From positions 52,093 through 116,092 of the forward strand of contig CAWGRX010000040.1 in the NCBI GenBank assembly GCA_963825075.1: DNA of 64,000 nucleotides. The letters are read 5' to 3'. Position 1 is the first letter of the stretch, and every line of letters starts with the position of its first letter. Positions 54,689 to 63,775 of this stretch are shown piece by piece. Both the position numbers and the translations under genes were made by a program. This DNA comes from CAWAVN01 sp963825075 (lineage in GTDB: Bacteria; Planctomycetota; Planctomycetia; Planctomycetales; Planctomycetaceae). The notes below the pieces were generated by a model. That model was not told the DNA's origin and made no database searches. It worked only from the letters and a program-made list of their open reading frames with translations.

Positions 54689-56098
54689 TCAGCTGGCTTT
54701 GACCGGGTGGGATTGGAGGATCCCCAACCGCCGGAGTTTCTTATAAAGTCCGACCCGGCTCAAACCGAGGGCCTTCGCAGTCGCGGTGCGGTTGTTGTCG
54801 TGGGCACGCAGGGCCTCTTTGAGCATTTCTTTTTCGCTCTGGGCCACGCGGTCGGAGAGCGTCCAGGTATTTCGCAATCCGCCCGCCTCTGAAAAATCGG
54901 CCGACTCGCAATATTGGGCACGCAGGATCGCGGGCGAAAGATCTCCGGTAGTCAATTCGCCGTTCTCGCAGAACAGCACGGCACGGCGGATGTGGTTTTT
55001 GAGTTCGCGGATGTTCCCCGGCCAGGAATACCGTTTGAGGGCGTCCAGAAAATCTTCGTGGACCAAGCGAATCGCGATCTCATGCTGTGCGCTGAACTCG
55101 TGGACGAAATCCATCGCCAAGGGCACGATGTCCAAGGGGCGATCCTTGAGGCAAGGCAGCGGAAACTCGAGCACATTCAGCCGGTAGTACAAGTCCGCCC
55201 GGAATTTGGCGTTTTCGGTGAGGCTTTCCAGGTTGACGTTGGATGCCACCACCAGCCGGGCTTCCGAGTATTTCGTTTCCGTGGAGCCGACCATTTCGTA
55301 CTCGCCGGTTTCAATCACGCGGAGCAGTTTAGCCTGCTGCTTTGGGTCGAGTACGTCGATTTCATCGAGGAGCAGCGTCCCGTGGCCCGCGGCTTGGAAG
55401 CGTCCGATTTTGTTGCGGTCCGCCCCGGTAAACGCGCCGCGGGCGTGGCCGAAGAGTTCGCTTTCGATTAAGTCCGCCGGCAGTGCGCCGCAAGCCAGCG
55501 TTTGGAATGGCCGGTCCCGCCGGGGGGAACGGTGATGGATGAATTTTGCCAGCGTGGTTTTGCCGGTGCCGGTCGCGCCGATGATCAGCAATGTCACATC
55601 GCGATGGGCCACGCGGAGCAGGTTTTCCAAGACGGGAAACATCGCCGGGGTGAAGGTGGAGATTTCCACGTCGCCGGCTTCGGTCACAAACCTGCGGGGC
55701 ACGGGCTGAGCGCGGCGGGATTCCAAAACCTGCCGGACCGAAGCGATCAACTCTGCGGATTGTCCCCAAATGCCGTCGGCCGGGAGTTTGACCTGAGACA
55801 ACAAATCGGCCAAGGCCGCCACTTCAACCGGCAAACTTCGACCCTCGACGGTCAGCACATTGAGAGCCGGGATTTCCCCGAAGGCGACTCGCTCCAGAAA
55901 CGCAGCGGCTCCCGTCAGATCCGCACCCGGCCGAACGTCCAAAATCACCGTGGGCAAAGATTGGCCTGAAATCTGCTCAAAGGCGGTTTCACAATCCTCG
56001 GCCCGAACGGCCTGGCAATCCAGCGATCCCAAAAACTCCTGAATGCGATCAAATAGCTCCAAATCATGAGTCAATACAACGCATTCGTTACCCATCAA
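54689..56098 (-). CDS. Sigma-54-dependent response-regulator-type activator (NtrC family)
   Basis: A 469-residue activator that opens sigma-54 promoters using ATP. The N-terminal receiver-like domain (1-125) keeps an Asp at residue 54 (VILDVRPG). The rest is less typical, so phosphorylation is possible but not sure. The central AAA+ domain has Walker A GATGTGKTTLAKFIH, the sigma-54 contact loop GAFTGAD, Walker B GTLLLDEIDVLD, sensor FRADLYYRLNVLEFPLP and the WPGNIRELKNHIRRAV box. The C-terminal Fis-type HTH is NRTATAKALGLSRVGLYKKLRRLG. No histidine kinase gene is adjacent. The 526-bp upstream gap has its promoter. Confidence 0.93.
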   Translation of the reverse strand: MMGNECVVLTHDLELFDRIQEFLGSLDCQAVRAEDCETAFEQISGQSLPTVILDVRPGADLTGAAAFLERVAFGEIPALNVLTVEGRSLPVEVAALADLLSQVKLPADGIWGQSAELIASVRQVLESRRAQPVPRRFVTEAGDVEISTFTPAMFPVLENLLRVAHRDVTLLIIGATGTGKTTLAKFIHHRSPRRDRPFQTLACGALPADLIESELFGHARGAFTGADRNKIGRFQAAGHGTLLLDEIDVLDPKQQAKLLRVIETGEYEMVGSTETKYSEARLVVASNVNLESLTENAKFRADLYYRLNVLEFPLPCLKDRPLDIVPLAMDFVHEFSAQHEIAIRLVHEDFLDALKRYSWPGNIRELKNHIRRAVLFCENGELTTGDLSPAILRAQYCESADFSEAGGLRNTWTLSDRVAQSEKEMLKEALRAHDNNRTATAKALGLSRVGLYKKLRRLGILQSHPVKAS

Positions 56099-56624
56099 AA
56101 CCTGACTCCTCTAACTCTACGGCGAAAACTGTGTTAGCGTATCTGTCGTTTTCAATGGCCCGCAGTGCAAGTGCGTCTTATGTCTTATGGCAAATCGTGA
56201 GCCAATTTCGCGGACGCGGCCCGATACACCATTGATTCCTCCGGGGATCAACACGTATCGAAGCGGTTACAATCCCTGAAATACTACGATGTTCCCCTCG
56301 CCAAACCCCTCGCAAGGAAAAGCTGAAAAATCCATCGGGAAAATCATGTTAGAATTGTAGGTGTGCGTTAAGTTGACGGTTTTCATCAAAGAGGCGAGCA
56401 ACGTTTCCATTCCCAAACCATTCACATTTTTCGTTAAATTTGCTCAAAGTCGTGGATTTCCCGTTTCGTGTGACAACATTTGCGGGTGTCGTTGGTTTGC
56501 ATTGGTTATCGGTGACATCGGTTAGCGCCACCGCTGGTTTCCAGCAAGCCCAACATGGATCGAAACCTTCCCCCCTCACTCCGTTTGCTTTTGCACCCGT
56601 TCTGATTATTCCGCCTGGAGTGAT
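56099..56624. other. Intergenic region between regulator and glycosyltransferase
   Basis: 526 bases that should hold two divergent promoters. ORFs here are not convincing. No repeat or RNA gene recognised. Confidence 0.4.
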
Positions 56625-57789
56625 TTGATGCCCGACTTGTCTGTGATCGTACCCACCTATTGCGAAGCCCTTAACCTGCCGGAACTCGTGTCGCGGATTG
56701 ATGCCGCCACGCGGGGAGCCGGGATTGACGCCGAGATTCTGGTGGTGGACGACAACAGCCCCGATGAAACCCGGGCCGTGTGCCGCCGAGTTGTCCGCCA
56801 GGTTTCCGCTGCGGCTGATTGTCCGCACGACCGAGCGCGGATTGGCCAGCGCCGTGGTCGCCGGCATGAACCAGGCTGAGGGCGAGGTGTTGCTCTGCCT
56901 CGATGCGGACTTATCGCACCCCCCGGAAAAAATCCCCGAACTTTACCAAGCGCTCACGCAGGGGAACGGCCCGGCGGATTTCGTGATGGGCAGCCGGTAT
57001 GTCGCGGGCGGCGGAACCGATGAAGATTGGGGCTGGTTCCGCTGGATCAATTCCCGCGTCGCTACCTGGCTGGCCCGGCCCCTAACCCGCGTCAGCGATC
57101 CGATGGCGGGCTTCTTCGCGTTGAGGCGATCCGACTTCGCGCGGGCGGAGGAACTCGATCCCGTCGGCTTTAAGATTGCACTCGAACTGATCGTCAAATG
57201 CCGCTGCCGGCACGTGGCCGAGGTGCCCATCCAGTTCCACGACCGCCAGCACGGGGAAAGCAAGCTCAACCTCCGCGAACAAATCAATTACCTCCGCCAC
57301 CTCAAGCGGTTGTACGCCCACCGCTACAAAAATTTGACCTGGCTCGTGCTGTTCGGTTGCGTCGGCCTCACGGGATTCGGGATCGACCTGGTGCTATTTT
57401 ATCTCCTGCTCGGGGTCCTGCCGGTGGCTTCGGCCGGGGCAATCGCGATTTGGGGGGCGATGAGTTGGAACTACGTGCTCAACCGCACGATCACGTTCCG
57501 CAACACGCCCCGCAAACCTTGGTTTCGCCAATACCTCGCCTTCTGCGGGAGTTGCCTCCTGGGCGGGGCTTTCAATTGGATGACCCGCGTGGGCCTGGTC
57601 ACCGGTTCGGCGTATTTCGCGGTGCATCAGCTCCAAGCCGCCGCCTTGGGCGTCGCGGCGGGGATGATCTCCAACTTCCTCTTCTGCCGGTTCTTCGTAT
57701 TCTCATCGCCTGAAGAAATTTTCGGTGCGCCGGTTCGCAAGTTGCCGGCCCGCCCCGCCGAACCCCTCGCCCAAACCGGTAGCCATTAG
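56625..57789 (+). pseudogene. GT2 glycosyltransferase with C-terminal GtrA domain, frameshifted
   Basis: The first frame has the GT2 start LSVIVPTYCEALNLPELVSR and ILVVDDNSPDETRAVCR. It then fails, while the next frame carries ELSARFPLRLIVRTTERGLA, the DxD-like VLLCLDADLSHPPEKIPEL, VMGSRYVAGGGTDE, MAGFFALRRSDF and a GtrA-like four-TM C-terminus (LFGCVGLTGFGIDLVLFYLL, then SWNYVLNRTITF and NFLFCRFFVF). A base has been gained (or two lost) near 56783-56787; removing one C joins VCRELSARF. The joined product of about 387 aa is a DPM1-GtrA fusion: it makes, and its GtrA part may flip, a polyprenyl-phosphate sugar (inference). Confidence 0.85.
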
Positions 57790-57835
57790 CCGCAGGGGGG
57801 CACCGCCCGCAAGGTGGCCCGCCCCGGTTCACGCG
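57786..57835. repeat. REP unit, long-loop form
   Basis: ATTAGCCGCAGGGG, a variable GC-rich middle, then GCCCCGGTTCACGCGG. It resembles the first inverted unit of the array at 38090-38140 and directly follows the GtrA-domain stop. Confidence 0.7.
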
Positions 57836-58014
57836 GAAAACCGGACGCCAGCGAGTTCCAGCCAATGATCGCGGAATTCGAGATTTGGATTGGTCCGAGC
57901 GCGTTTCACGGGTGTTGGTCGGAACTCAGGTGGTCTTTGCAATCGCCGCGTCCTTCGCTACGCTCAAAGGGACGTGGCACGCCCTTCGAAACGAATTCAA
58001 ATGTTCGAAATCCA

Positions 58015-58155
58015 AATTCAGTCGTTCCAAAAACGTCTTAGCCGCGCACGAAGTAAGCGGTATTGCGATCTCGAGATTCTCGAAAACCGCTTACTTCGTG
58101 CGCGGCTCAACAAAACCAACGCAATTTTCCGACCTTTTTTTGGAACGACTGAAAT
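58015..58155. repeat. Nested palindrome, about 140 bp
   Basis: Outer arms TCAGTCGTTCCAAAAA (58017-58032) and its near-perfect inverse ending at about 58152 enclose inner arms at 58040-58061 and 58086-58107, a perfect 22-bp inverted repeat (AGCCGCGCACGAAGTAAGCG and two more bases). The centre is a 24-nt loop with ATCTCGAGAT. Outside lie ATCCGAA-type AT-rich tracts (to about 58245). No ORF of merit. It fills most of the 504-bp gap before the flavoprotein gene. Confidence 0.88.
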
Positions 58156-58293
58156 TCCCAAACCTTGATGTTCAATGGGCTGGATTTGTTTGGGATTTGG
58201 GATTTGTTTCGGATTTCGATATTCGTGCTTCGGATTTACATCAATACACAGATTTCGATGCTGCATTTGCGGCTCCCTTAGGATTTTAAAACC

Positions 58294-59529
58294 ATGTCAG
58301 AACGCCAATCTCCGCATGTCGTCGTGATCGGCGGCGGACCGGCCGGGGCGACCGTTTCCACGCTGATCGCCCAAGAAGGTTTTCAAGTCGAACTCTTCGA
58401 GCGGGAAACGTTTCCCCGCTATCACATCGGCGAATCGTTGATCCCCGAAACTTACTGGGTGCTGGGGCGGCTGGGCATGCTCGATAAAATGAAGGCCAGC
58501 CACTTCGTCAAAAAGTACAGCGTGCAGTTTGTCAGCCCGTCCGGCAAGCACTCGGCCCCGTTTTACTTCCACGACAACAAACCCCACGAATGCTCACAGA
58601 CCTGGCAAATCCGCCGCAGCGAGTTCGACGTGATGATGCTCCAAAACGCCCAGGAGCAAGGCGTCCACGCGCACCAGGGCGTCCGCGTGCTGGATGTGCT
58701 GTTCGAGGGAGACCGGGCCGTCGGCGTTCAAATCGCCGGCGAGAATGGCGAACCCAAAGAAGTGCGGGCCGACGTCGTCGTCGATGCCAGCGGCCAAAGT
58801 TCGCTGCTCATCAATAAGCTCGGGCTTCGCGTTCCCGACCCGGTGTTGAACAAGGGCGCTCTTTGGACTTACTTCGAGGGCGCTTACCGCGACGAGGGCA
58901 AAGACGAGGGGGCCACAATCGTCTTGAGCCTTCAGGGGAAAAACGGCTGGTTCTGGTACATCCCCATGCACGATAATATCGTGAGCGTCGGCGTCGTGGC
59001 GGATTTCAATTATCTGTTCAAAGGCCGGGAGAACCACGAAGCCACCTACGCCGAGGAAATGGAGAATTGCCCCGCCGTCAAAGAGCGGGTCGCGATGGGC
59101 AAACAGATCGCCCCGGTCAAAGCCACGAAGGATTTCACCTACCGGGCAAGCCAGGCCGCGGGCGACGGGTGGGTGCTCATCGGGGACGCTTTCGGCTTTC
59201 TCGATCCGCTGTATTCGTCCGGCGTGCTGTTGGCCCTGCGGTCCGGAGAGTTCGCCGCCGATGCCATCATCGAAGGCTTAGGGAAAGGGGACACTTCCCG
59301 GAAACAACTCGGCAAATGGGAGCCGGGCTACCTCGAAGGCATGCAGCGCATGCGGCGGCTGGTCTGCGAGTATTACGACGGCTTCAACTTCGGCCAGTTC
59401 ATCCGCCGCTTCCCCCACCACCGGGGCAGCATCACCGACCTGCTCATCGGCGATTTGTTCAAAAAAGAACTCGACCCCGTCTTCGACGACATCGACTCCA
59501 TGAAGCAGGACCAACTTGCCGCGGAGTAA
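58294..59529 (+). CDS. Flavin-dependent halogenase-like / geranylgeranyl-reductase-like oxidoreductase
   Basis: A 411-residue FAD enzyme. The FAD motif GGGPAG is at residues 13-18, GESLIP at 46-51 and GDAFGFLDPLYSSGV closes the FAD site. Residues 219-224 read WFWYIP, which fits the WxWxIP motif of flavin-dependent halogenases; a conserved Lys of the halogenase type may be K73 or K74 (HFVKKYSVQF). These two signs favour the halogenase group over plain geranylgeranyl reductases, but many non-halogenating relatives share WxWxIP. No carrier protein or biosynthetic cluster is adjacent. Substrate unknown. Confidence 0.8.
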   Translation: MSERQSPHVVVIGGGPAGATVSTLIAQEGFQVELFERETFPRYHIGESLIPETYWVLGRLGMLDKMKASHFVKKYSVQFVSPSGKHSAPFYFHDNKPHECSQTWQIRRSEFDVMMLQNAQEQGVHAHQGVRVLDVLFEGDRAVGVQIAGENGEPKEVRADVVVDASGQSSLLINKLGLRVPDPVLNKGALWTYFEGAYRDEGKDEGATIVLSLQGKNGWFWYIPMHDNIVSVGVVADFNYLFKGRENHEATYAEEMENCPAVKERVAMGKQIAPVKATKDFTYRASQAAGDGWVLIGDAFGFLDPLYSSGVLLALRSGEFAADAIIEGLGKGDTSRKQLGKWEPGYLEGMQRMRRLVCEYYDGFNFGQFIRRFPHHRGSITDLLIGDLFKKELDPVFDDIDSMKQDQLAAE

Positions 59530-59631
59530 TTCTTGCCACGTCCAATGCTTGACGTTTTGCCGCCGCCGGGTTATTCCTCAATACCATCCAACCGAGTCAT
59601 CCTGCCATCAAAGTCGAAAGGCGTAAAGCAC

Positions 59632-60910
59632 ATGGTCAAGCCTAACCGAGTAACGGTATGTTTCCTTGCAGTCCTTCTTGCAGCGATGTCCATCCTGCCG
59701 GCTGCGGAAGTTCCCAACCAACGGGCCGGTGCGAACGCTAAACCGAGCGGCAAAAAGAAGCCGCTCAAGGTCTTCATTCTGGCGGGCCAATCCAATATGC
59801 AGGGGCACGCCCACGTTCGCACGTTCGACGCGATGGCCTTGGACCCGAAGACGGCCCCCATCCTCAAGGCAATGCGCAGGGCCGACGGCTCCCCGCGGGT
59901 TTGTGAGAATGTTTGGATCTCGTCGATTGGTTCCGCCGACGAGGAGCAGATTGGCAAATTGACCGCCGGGTTCGGCGCGAAAGCGCGGGCCGAAGATCGG
60001 ACCGGAGTTCACGTTCGGCATCTTTATGCAGAAGCTTTTGGACGAGCCGATCCTGATTATCAAAACCGCCTGGGGCGGCAAGAGCCTGAACACCGATTTT
60101 CGCCCGCCCAGCGCCGGCCCCTACGAATTCAACGAATCGCAGTTGCAAAACTTCAAGAAGCAAGGCAAGGACATCGCAGCGATCAAAGCCGACAAGGCCA
60201 AAGCCACCGGCCGCTATTACCGCCTGATGATCGACCACGTGCAGAAGGTCCTGGCCGACATCAAGCGGGTGGATCCGGACTACGATCCCGAGCAAGGTTA
60301 CGAGCTGGCCGGATTTGTCTGGTTCCAAGGCTGGAACGATATGGTCGATCGCGGCACCTATCCCAATCGCGGCCAAGACGGTGGCTATGACAAGTACAGC
60401 AAACTCATGGCCGAACTGATTCGCGACGTCCGCAAAGATCTTTCCGCCCCGAAGTTGCCTGTCGTAATCGGTGTCCTAGGCGTGGGCGGTCCGGTTGATA
60501 AATATGGACCGGATCAGCAACGTTACAAGAGCGTTCATCAAAACTTTCGCTCGGCAATGGCCGCCCCCGCTTCGCTGCCTGAGTTTAAGGGAACCGTTTC
60601 GGCCGTGCTGACGGAAAAGTTTTGGGACATGGACGTGGTCAAACTGAGGGAAAAAGAAAAGGAAATCAAGCCGAAGGTCGAGGAACTTAATCGAGCGATG
60701 AAAGACGGGAAGTTAAACCGCCAGGAAGGCAAGGCCGCGATCGACAAGCTCTATGCCAAGACCTTCTCGCCGCGCGAACTGGTGATCCTCAAGGAAAGCA
60801 CCTCCAACTTTGATTTTCACTATATGGGCTCCGCCAAGATCATGGCCCAAATCGGCAAGGGCTTCGCCGAAGCAATGTATCAGTTGATAAAGGAACCAAA
60901 CCAGAACTGA
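59632..60910 (+). pseudogene. Secreted SASA-family carbohydrate esterase, frameshifted
   Basis: The first frame has a signal peptide (VTVCFLAVLLAAMSILPAAE) and the nucleophile motif LAGQSNMQGHAHVRTFD, then runs to IGKLTAGFGAK. There the correct frame switches to RGPKIGPEFTFGIFMQ and continues KTAWGGKSLNTDFRPPS, FVWFQGWNDM, and the catalytic end NFDFHYMGSAKIMAQIGKG. One extra base near 59981-59984 explains the shift; the joined product is about 425 aa. It is a paralogue of the esterase at 29554 but from a different subgroup (with a lysine-rich insert EKEKEIKPKVEELN). The start at 59632 is chosen because the signal peptide begins there. Confidence 0.85.
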
Positions 60911-60912
60911 GC

Positions 60913-61020
60913 AAAGTGAGCGGCAAGGCGCTAGCCGCCGGTCTTTGCAAAGTGAGCGGCAAGGCGCTAGCCCAATGGCACTTACTTTAAGCGATTAAAA
61001 AAATTAGCCGCAGGGCGCTA
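60913..61020. repeat. REP units next to MITE copy 2
   Basis: Two direct copies of GCAAAGTGAGCGGCAAGGCG-type units start at about 60913 and 60947, and a third, of the ATTAGCCGCAGGGCGCTAGCC type, ends where the MITE begins. No gene lies in 60911-61306. Confidence 0.8.
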
Positions 61021-61029
61021 GCCTGTTAT

Positions 61030-61181
61030 TCTATTACCCACAAGTCCGAAAAAGGGGATATATCAACAATCACTGATGTTGCAACTCTATGAATCACACA
61101 GGGTTGCATCATTTAGTGTTCGTGTGTATAAATCTCTGTAAGTCATTGTCAACAAATGGCTTATGACTTGTGGGTAATAGA
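61030..61181. mobile_element. MITE copy 2, 152 bp
   Basis: Same 17-bp terminal inverted repeats (TCTATTACCCACAAGTC) and same length as 44272-44423, with a single T/C difference. The left side abuts a REP (GGCGCTAGCCTGTTAT). Right-side flank CGCTGG gives only a partial target duplication. Confidence 0.9.
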
Positions 61182-61306
61182 CGCTGGATCGTTTTCTAAA
61201 CTTCGCCAGGGAGTGGACAGCCTATTAGAGCAGGTCGGCTGTTCCCTGTTTATGAACTCGAAACTGTCACCCGCCTAGTTTAAGTTACGAGGACAAGAAA
61301 GAGAGC

Positions 61307-62440
61307 CTACTTCGCTTCAATCTTCATAATCGCATCCGCGGCGAGTTGGCGGGTTTCCTCGTCCGGATCGTTTAGAGATTCTTTGAGCAAGGGCAGCGCT
61401 TGCTTGGCCTCCGGTCCAATAATGGCCAGATTGCGAATCGCCTGCCGGCGGTAGAATCCGTTTCCATATTTCAATTTGTAAACGAGCATCGGCAACAGAG
61501 TGTCATCGTTCTCGTCGATCCCTTCCAGCAGCTTTCGTTCCTCCTCTTTCGACTTAAGAAACTCCAGCACGGATTGCTCAGCTTCCTTCCGCTCTTTTCC
61601 TTCCAACTTGAGAGCTTTGACAATTTCGGGAATCAGAGTTTTATCCGGTTTAATGCCGAGCAAAGAATCCGCAGCCCAGCCTCGAATAAAGAGATCCTCA
61701 TCCTGGAGCAACCGATGCAGCGTCGGTACGGCCGCCGTCGCTTCAAATTCCAACGCGCCCAACGTGCCGATCGCCATGGCCCGCACGGTCGCCGGGTAAT
61801 CGCCGGTTGCAATTTTGCATAAATAGGGAACCTCCACCTTGGTATGCCCCGATCCGGCCAGCAAGCCGGCGAACCACGGGATGCTCAAGCCAATGCCGGC
61901 GCGGGAGAGCTCATCATCTTCCTCGTATTCTTTGAGCGTTTTCTTTGGCAGAGCGTTCAAGAACTGAATGATGATCGGTCCGACGGCTTGATCTTCCGGG
62001 GTGACAAATAATATCGCCACAAGCGCCATTATTCGGCTTGAATCTCCCACAGTCTTACGCTCAGCCAGTTGCTGCAAACCGGGCAAGATGGATTTCGCTT
62101 CAGGACCGAGCGCCGCCGCGAGCAGAGCCGCTGTTTGAAAGACCTCCTCATCCTCTGTGTCTTTCATGATCGTGAGCAGCAATGGTGCAAGCGATTTGTG
62201 TTTGGTTCGAAATGCAGCGGCTCCGTAACAGATTTCTTGTTCGAATACCCTGCTCTCGACATAGAAATCGTTGTGGATTCGGTCGACCGCCAGTCGGCGA
62301 ACTTTGGGATTCTCATCCAGCAAGCGGAGAACCCAGTACCTCAATGATTTCTCCGCCACAGCCGGTTGATCGTCTCCAAGCGCCGGAGCCGTAAGCAGCA
62401 ATACACCGGCAACAGCCGCGAGAATCGTTCGACGCACCAT
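61307..62440 (-). CDS. Secreted HEAT-repeat protein
   Basis: A 377-residue exported protein (signal TILAAVAGVLLLTAPALG). The rest is a chain of alpha-alpha HEAT-like repeats: SLRYWVLRLLDENPKVRRLA, TAALLAAALGPEAKSILPGL, VRAMAIGTLGALEFEATAAV, FIRGWAADSLLGIKPDKTLI, FYRRQAIRNLAIIGPEAKQA and DPDEETRQLAADAIMKIEAK. Such repeats bind other proteins. Similar exported HEAT proteins are common in planctomycetes. No partner can be named. It lies between the MITE region and the ThiF-type gene. Confidence 0.85.
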   Translation of the reverse strand: MVRRTILAAVAGVLLLTAPALGDDQPAVAEKSLRYWVLRLLDENPKVRRLAVDRIHNDFYVESRVFEQEICYGAAAFRTKHKSLAPLLLTIMKDTEDEEVFQTAALLAAALGPEAKSILPGLQQLAERKTVGDSSRIMALVAILFVTPEDQAVGPIIIQFLNALPKKTLKEYEEDDELSRAGIGLSIPWFAGLLAGSGHTKVEVPYLCKIATGDYPATVRAMAIGTLGALEFEATAAVPTLHRLLQDEDLFIRGWAADSLLGIKPDKTLIPEIVKALKLEGKERKEAEQSVLEFLKSKEEERKLLEGIDENDDTLLPMLVYKLKYGNGFYRRQAIRNLAIIGPEAKQALPLLKESLNDPDEETRQLAADAIMKIEAK

Positions 62441-62579
62441 GTTCCCTGTCCTCCATGATCGGATCTAAAAAGCAGTCGCAAGGAGGCATAGGACAAATGC
62501 TCAAATTCGTCAAGACGAACTGCGGAACGCGACCATCGGTCCATTGGGTTTGGTCATTGGTCATTCCCGCGATGCGGGC

Positions 62580-63608
62580 TTACGTACCGATGTAGCGGGA
62601 GTACAAGCCGCGGGCGATGCCAATGTCTTCGGTGCCTTTGATGATTGCCCGCCCATCGCGGAAAACGGTCAGCTCATAGTCGGGATTTTTGAGGGTGAGT
62701 TTTAAGAGGAACTTGTTGGATTGAACGTCGCCGGACGTTTTGAGTTTCTCGGCCAGGTCTTCCAGATGAAGCTGCGTCTTCTCCGGCGGGCGAACTTGGA
62801 CGGCGTTTCGGCCGCAGAGCACGGTCGATTCCCCACCTTTCTGGCCGGAAAGCCAGACTCGCTCTCCGTGCCGGCACGCGGGACAGTCGGCCTTTTCTCG
62901 CAAATTGGCGACGTTCATCTTGCGGAAGGAAAGATCCCACACATCCAGGATCATCAAGCTCGGCTCCACGAGTTCCGGTTGGCCGGACAGAATCTTGAGG
63001 GCATTGGTCACTTCCAGAGACGCAACGACATTCACCGCCGGCCCCAACACGCCCGCCGTGTCGCAGGTTTCCGTCGTGCCCGGCGCGGGGACGCTTTCGA
63101 TGAGACAGCGCAGACACGCCGTCTGGTGGGGGAAGATCGTCATCGTCTGACCGTGGCTGCCGATGACGCCGGCATAGATCCAGGGGAGGCCCGTTTCCAA
63201 GGACGCATCGTTAATGAGGAAGCGAATCTCGAAGTTGTCAGTGCCATCAAGAATCAAATCCACATCCTTCGCTAAGCTTAGGATGTTCGTGTGGTCGATA
63301 TCCGCGACGACGGCGTCGATCTCGATTTCGCTGTTGATGGCCGAGAGCTTCCGCGCGGCGGCGACGGCTTTGGGCCAGCGAGCTTTCACATCCTCTTCGT
63401 CGAACAGCACCTGCCGCTGGAGGTTCGAGAGTTCGACAAAATCGCGATCGACAATCCGCACAAACCCCACGCCCGCCCGCACCAATGTCTCCGCGAGCAC
63501 CGTTCCCAACGCCCCGCAGCCGCACAACAGCACCCGGCTTTCCGCCAGCTTCCGCTGCCCGGCTTCTTTCAAGCCCGCGAACAACACCTGTTTTTGATAA
63601 CGCTCCAT
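62580..63608 (-). CDS. ThiF/MoeB-family adenylyltransferase (E1-like)
   Basis: A 342-residue enzyme that activates a ubiquitin-like sulfur carrier (ThiS or MoaD type) by adenylating its C-terminal Gly. The start at 63608 gives MERYQKQVLFAGLKEAGQ, the normal beginning; the frame reaches 63746 but the extra part overlaps a repeat. Motifs: nucleotide site GCGALG (residues 30-35), the acidic motif RIVDRDFVELSNLQRQ, LILDGTDNFEIRF, zinc CLRC and CPAC pairs, and the catalytic Cys in ETCDTAGVLGP. The C-terminal 80 residues (LHLEDLAEKLKTSGDVQ) may act as a small carrier-like or rhodanese-like tail but lack a clear motif. No thiS or moaD gene is adjacent. Confidence 0.9.
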   Translation of the reverse strand: MERYQKQVLFAGLKEAGQRKLAESRVLLCGCGALGTVLAETLVRAGVGFVRIVDRDFVELSNLQRQVLFDEEDVKARWPKAVAAARKLSAINSEIEIDAVVADIDHTNILSLAKDVDLILDGTDNFEIRFLINDASLETGLPWIYAGVIGSHGQTMTIFPHQTACLRCLIESVPAPGTTETCDTAGVLGPAVNVVASLEVTNALKILSGQPELVEPSLMILDVWDLSFRKMNVANLREKADCPACRHGERVWLSGQKGGESTVLCGRNAVQVRPPEKTQLHLEDLAEKLKTSGDVQSNKFLLKLTLKNPDYELTVFRDGRAIIKGTEDIGIARGLYSRYIGT

Positions 63609-63632
63609 GACTTGAGTTTCCAGAACAACCAA

Positions 63633-63775
63633 GGCGAGCGGGGGTGTCAGCCCCCCGGTAACGAGAAATGTTTGAAGATTTGAAGAACCGCAAAGGCGTG
63701 TCTCACAAAACGACGGAAAATTCGGCCAACTCAAGCGTTCGTGCATAACCAGGGGGCTGACGCCCCCCGCTCGCC
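63633..63775. repeat. GC-rich inverted repeat upstream of the ThiF gene
   Basis: Left arm GGCGAGCGGGGGTGTCAGCC (63633 onward) and right arm ACCAGGGGGCTGACGCCCCC (63748 onward) are inverted over about 27 bp with small differences. They enclose 88 bp. The palindrome lies directly before the ThiF start. The rest to the window end (63776-64000) shows no gene that I can support. Confidence 0.8.
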
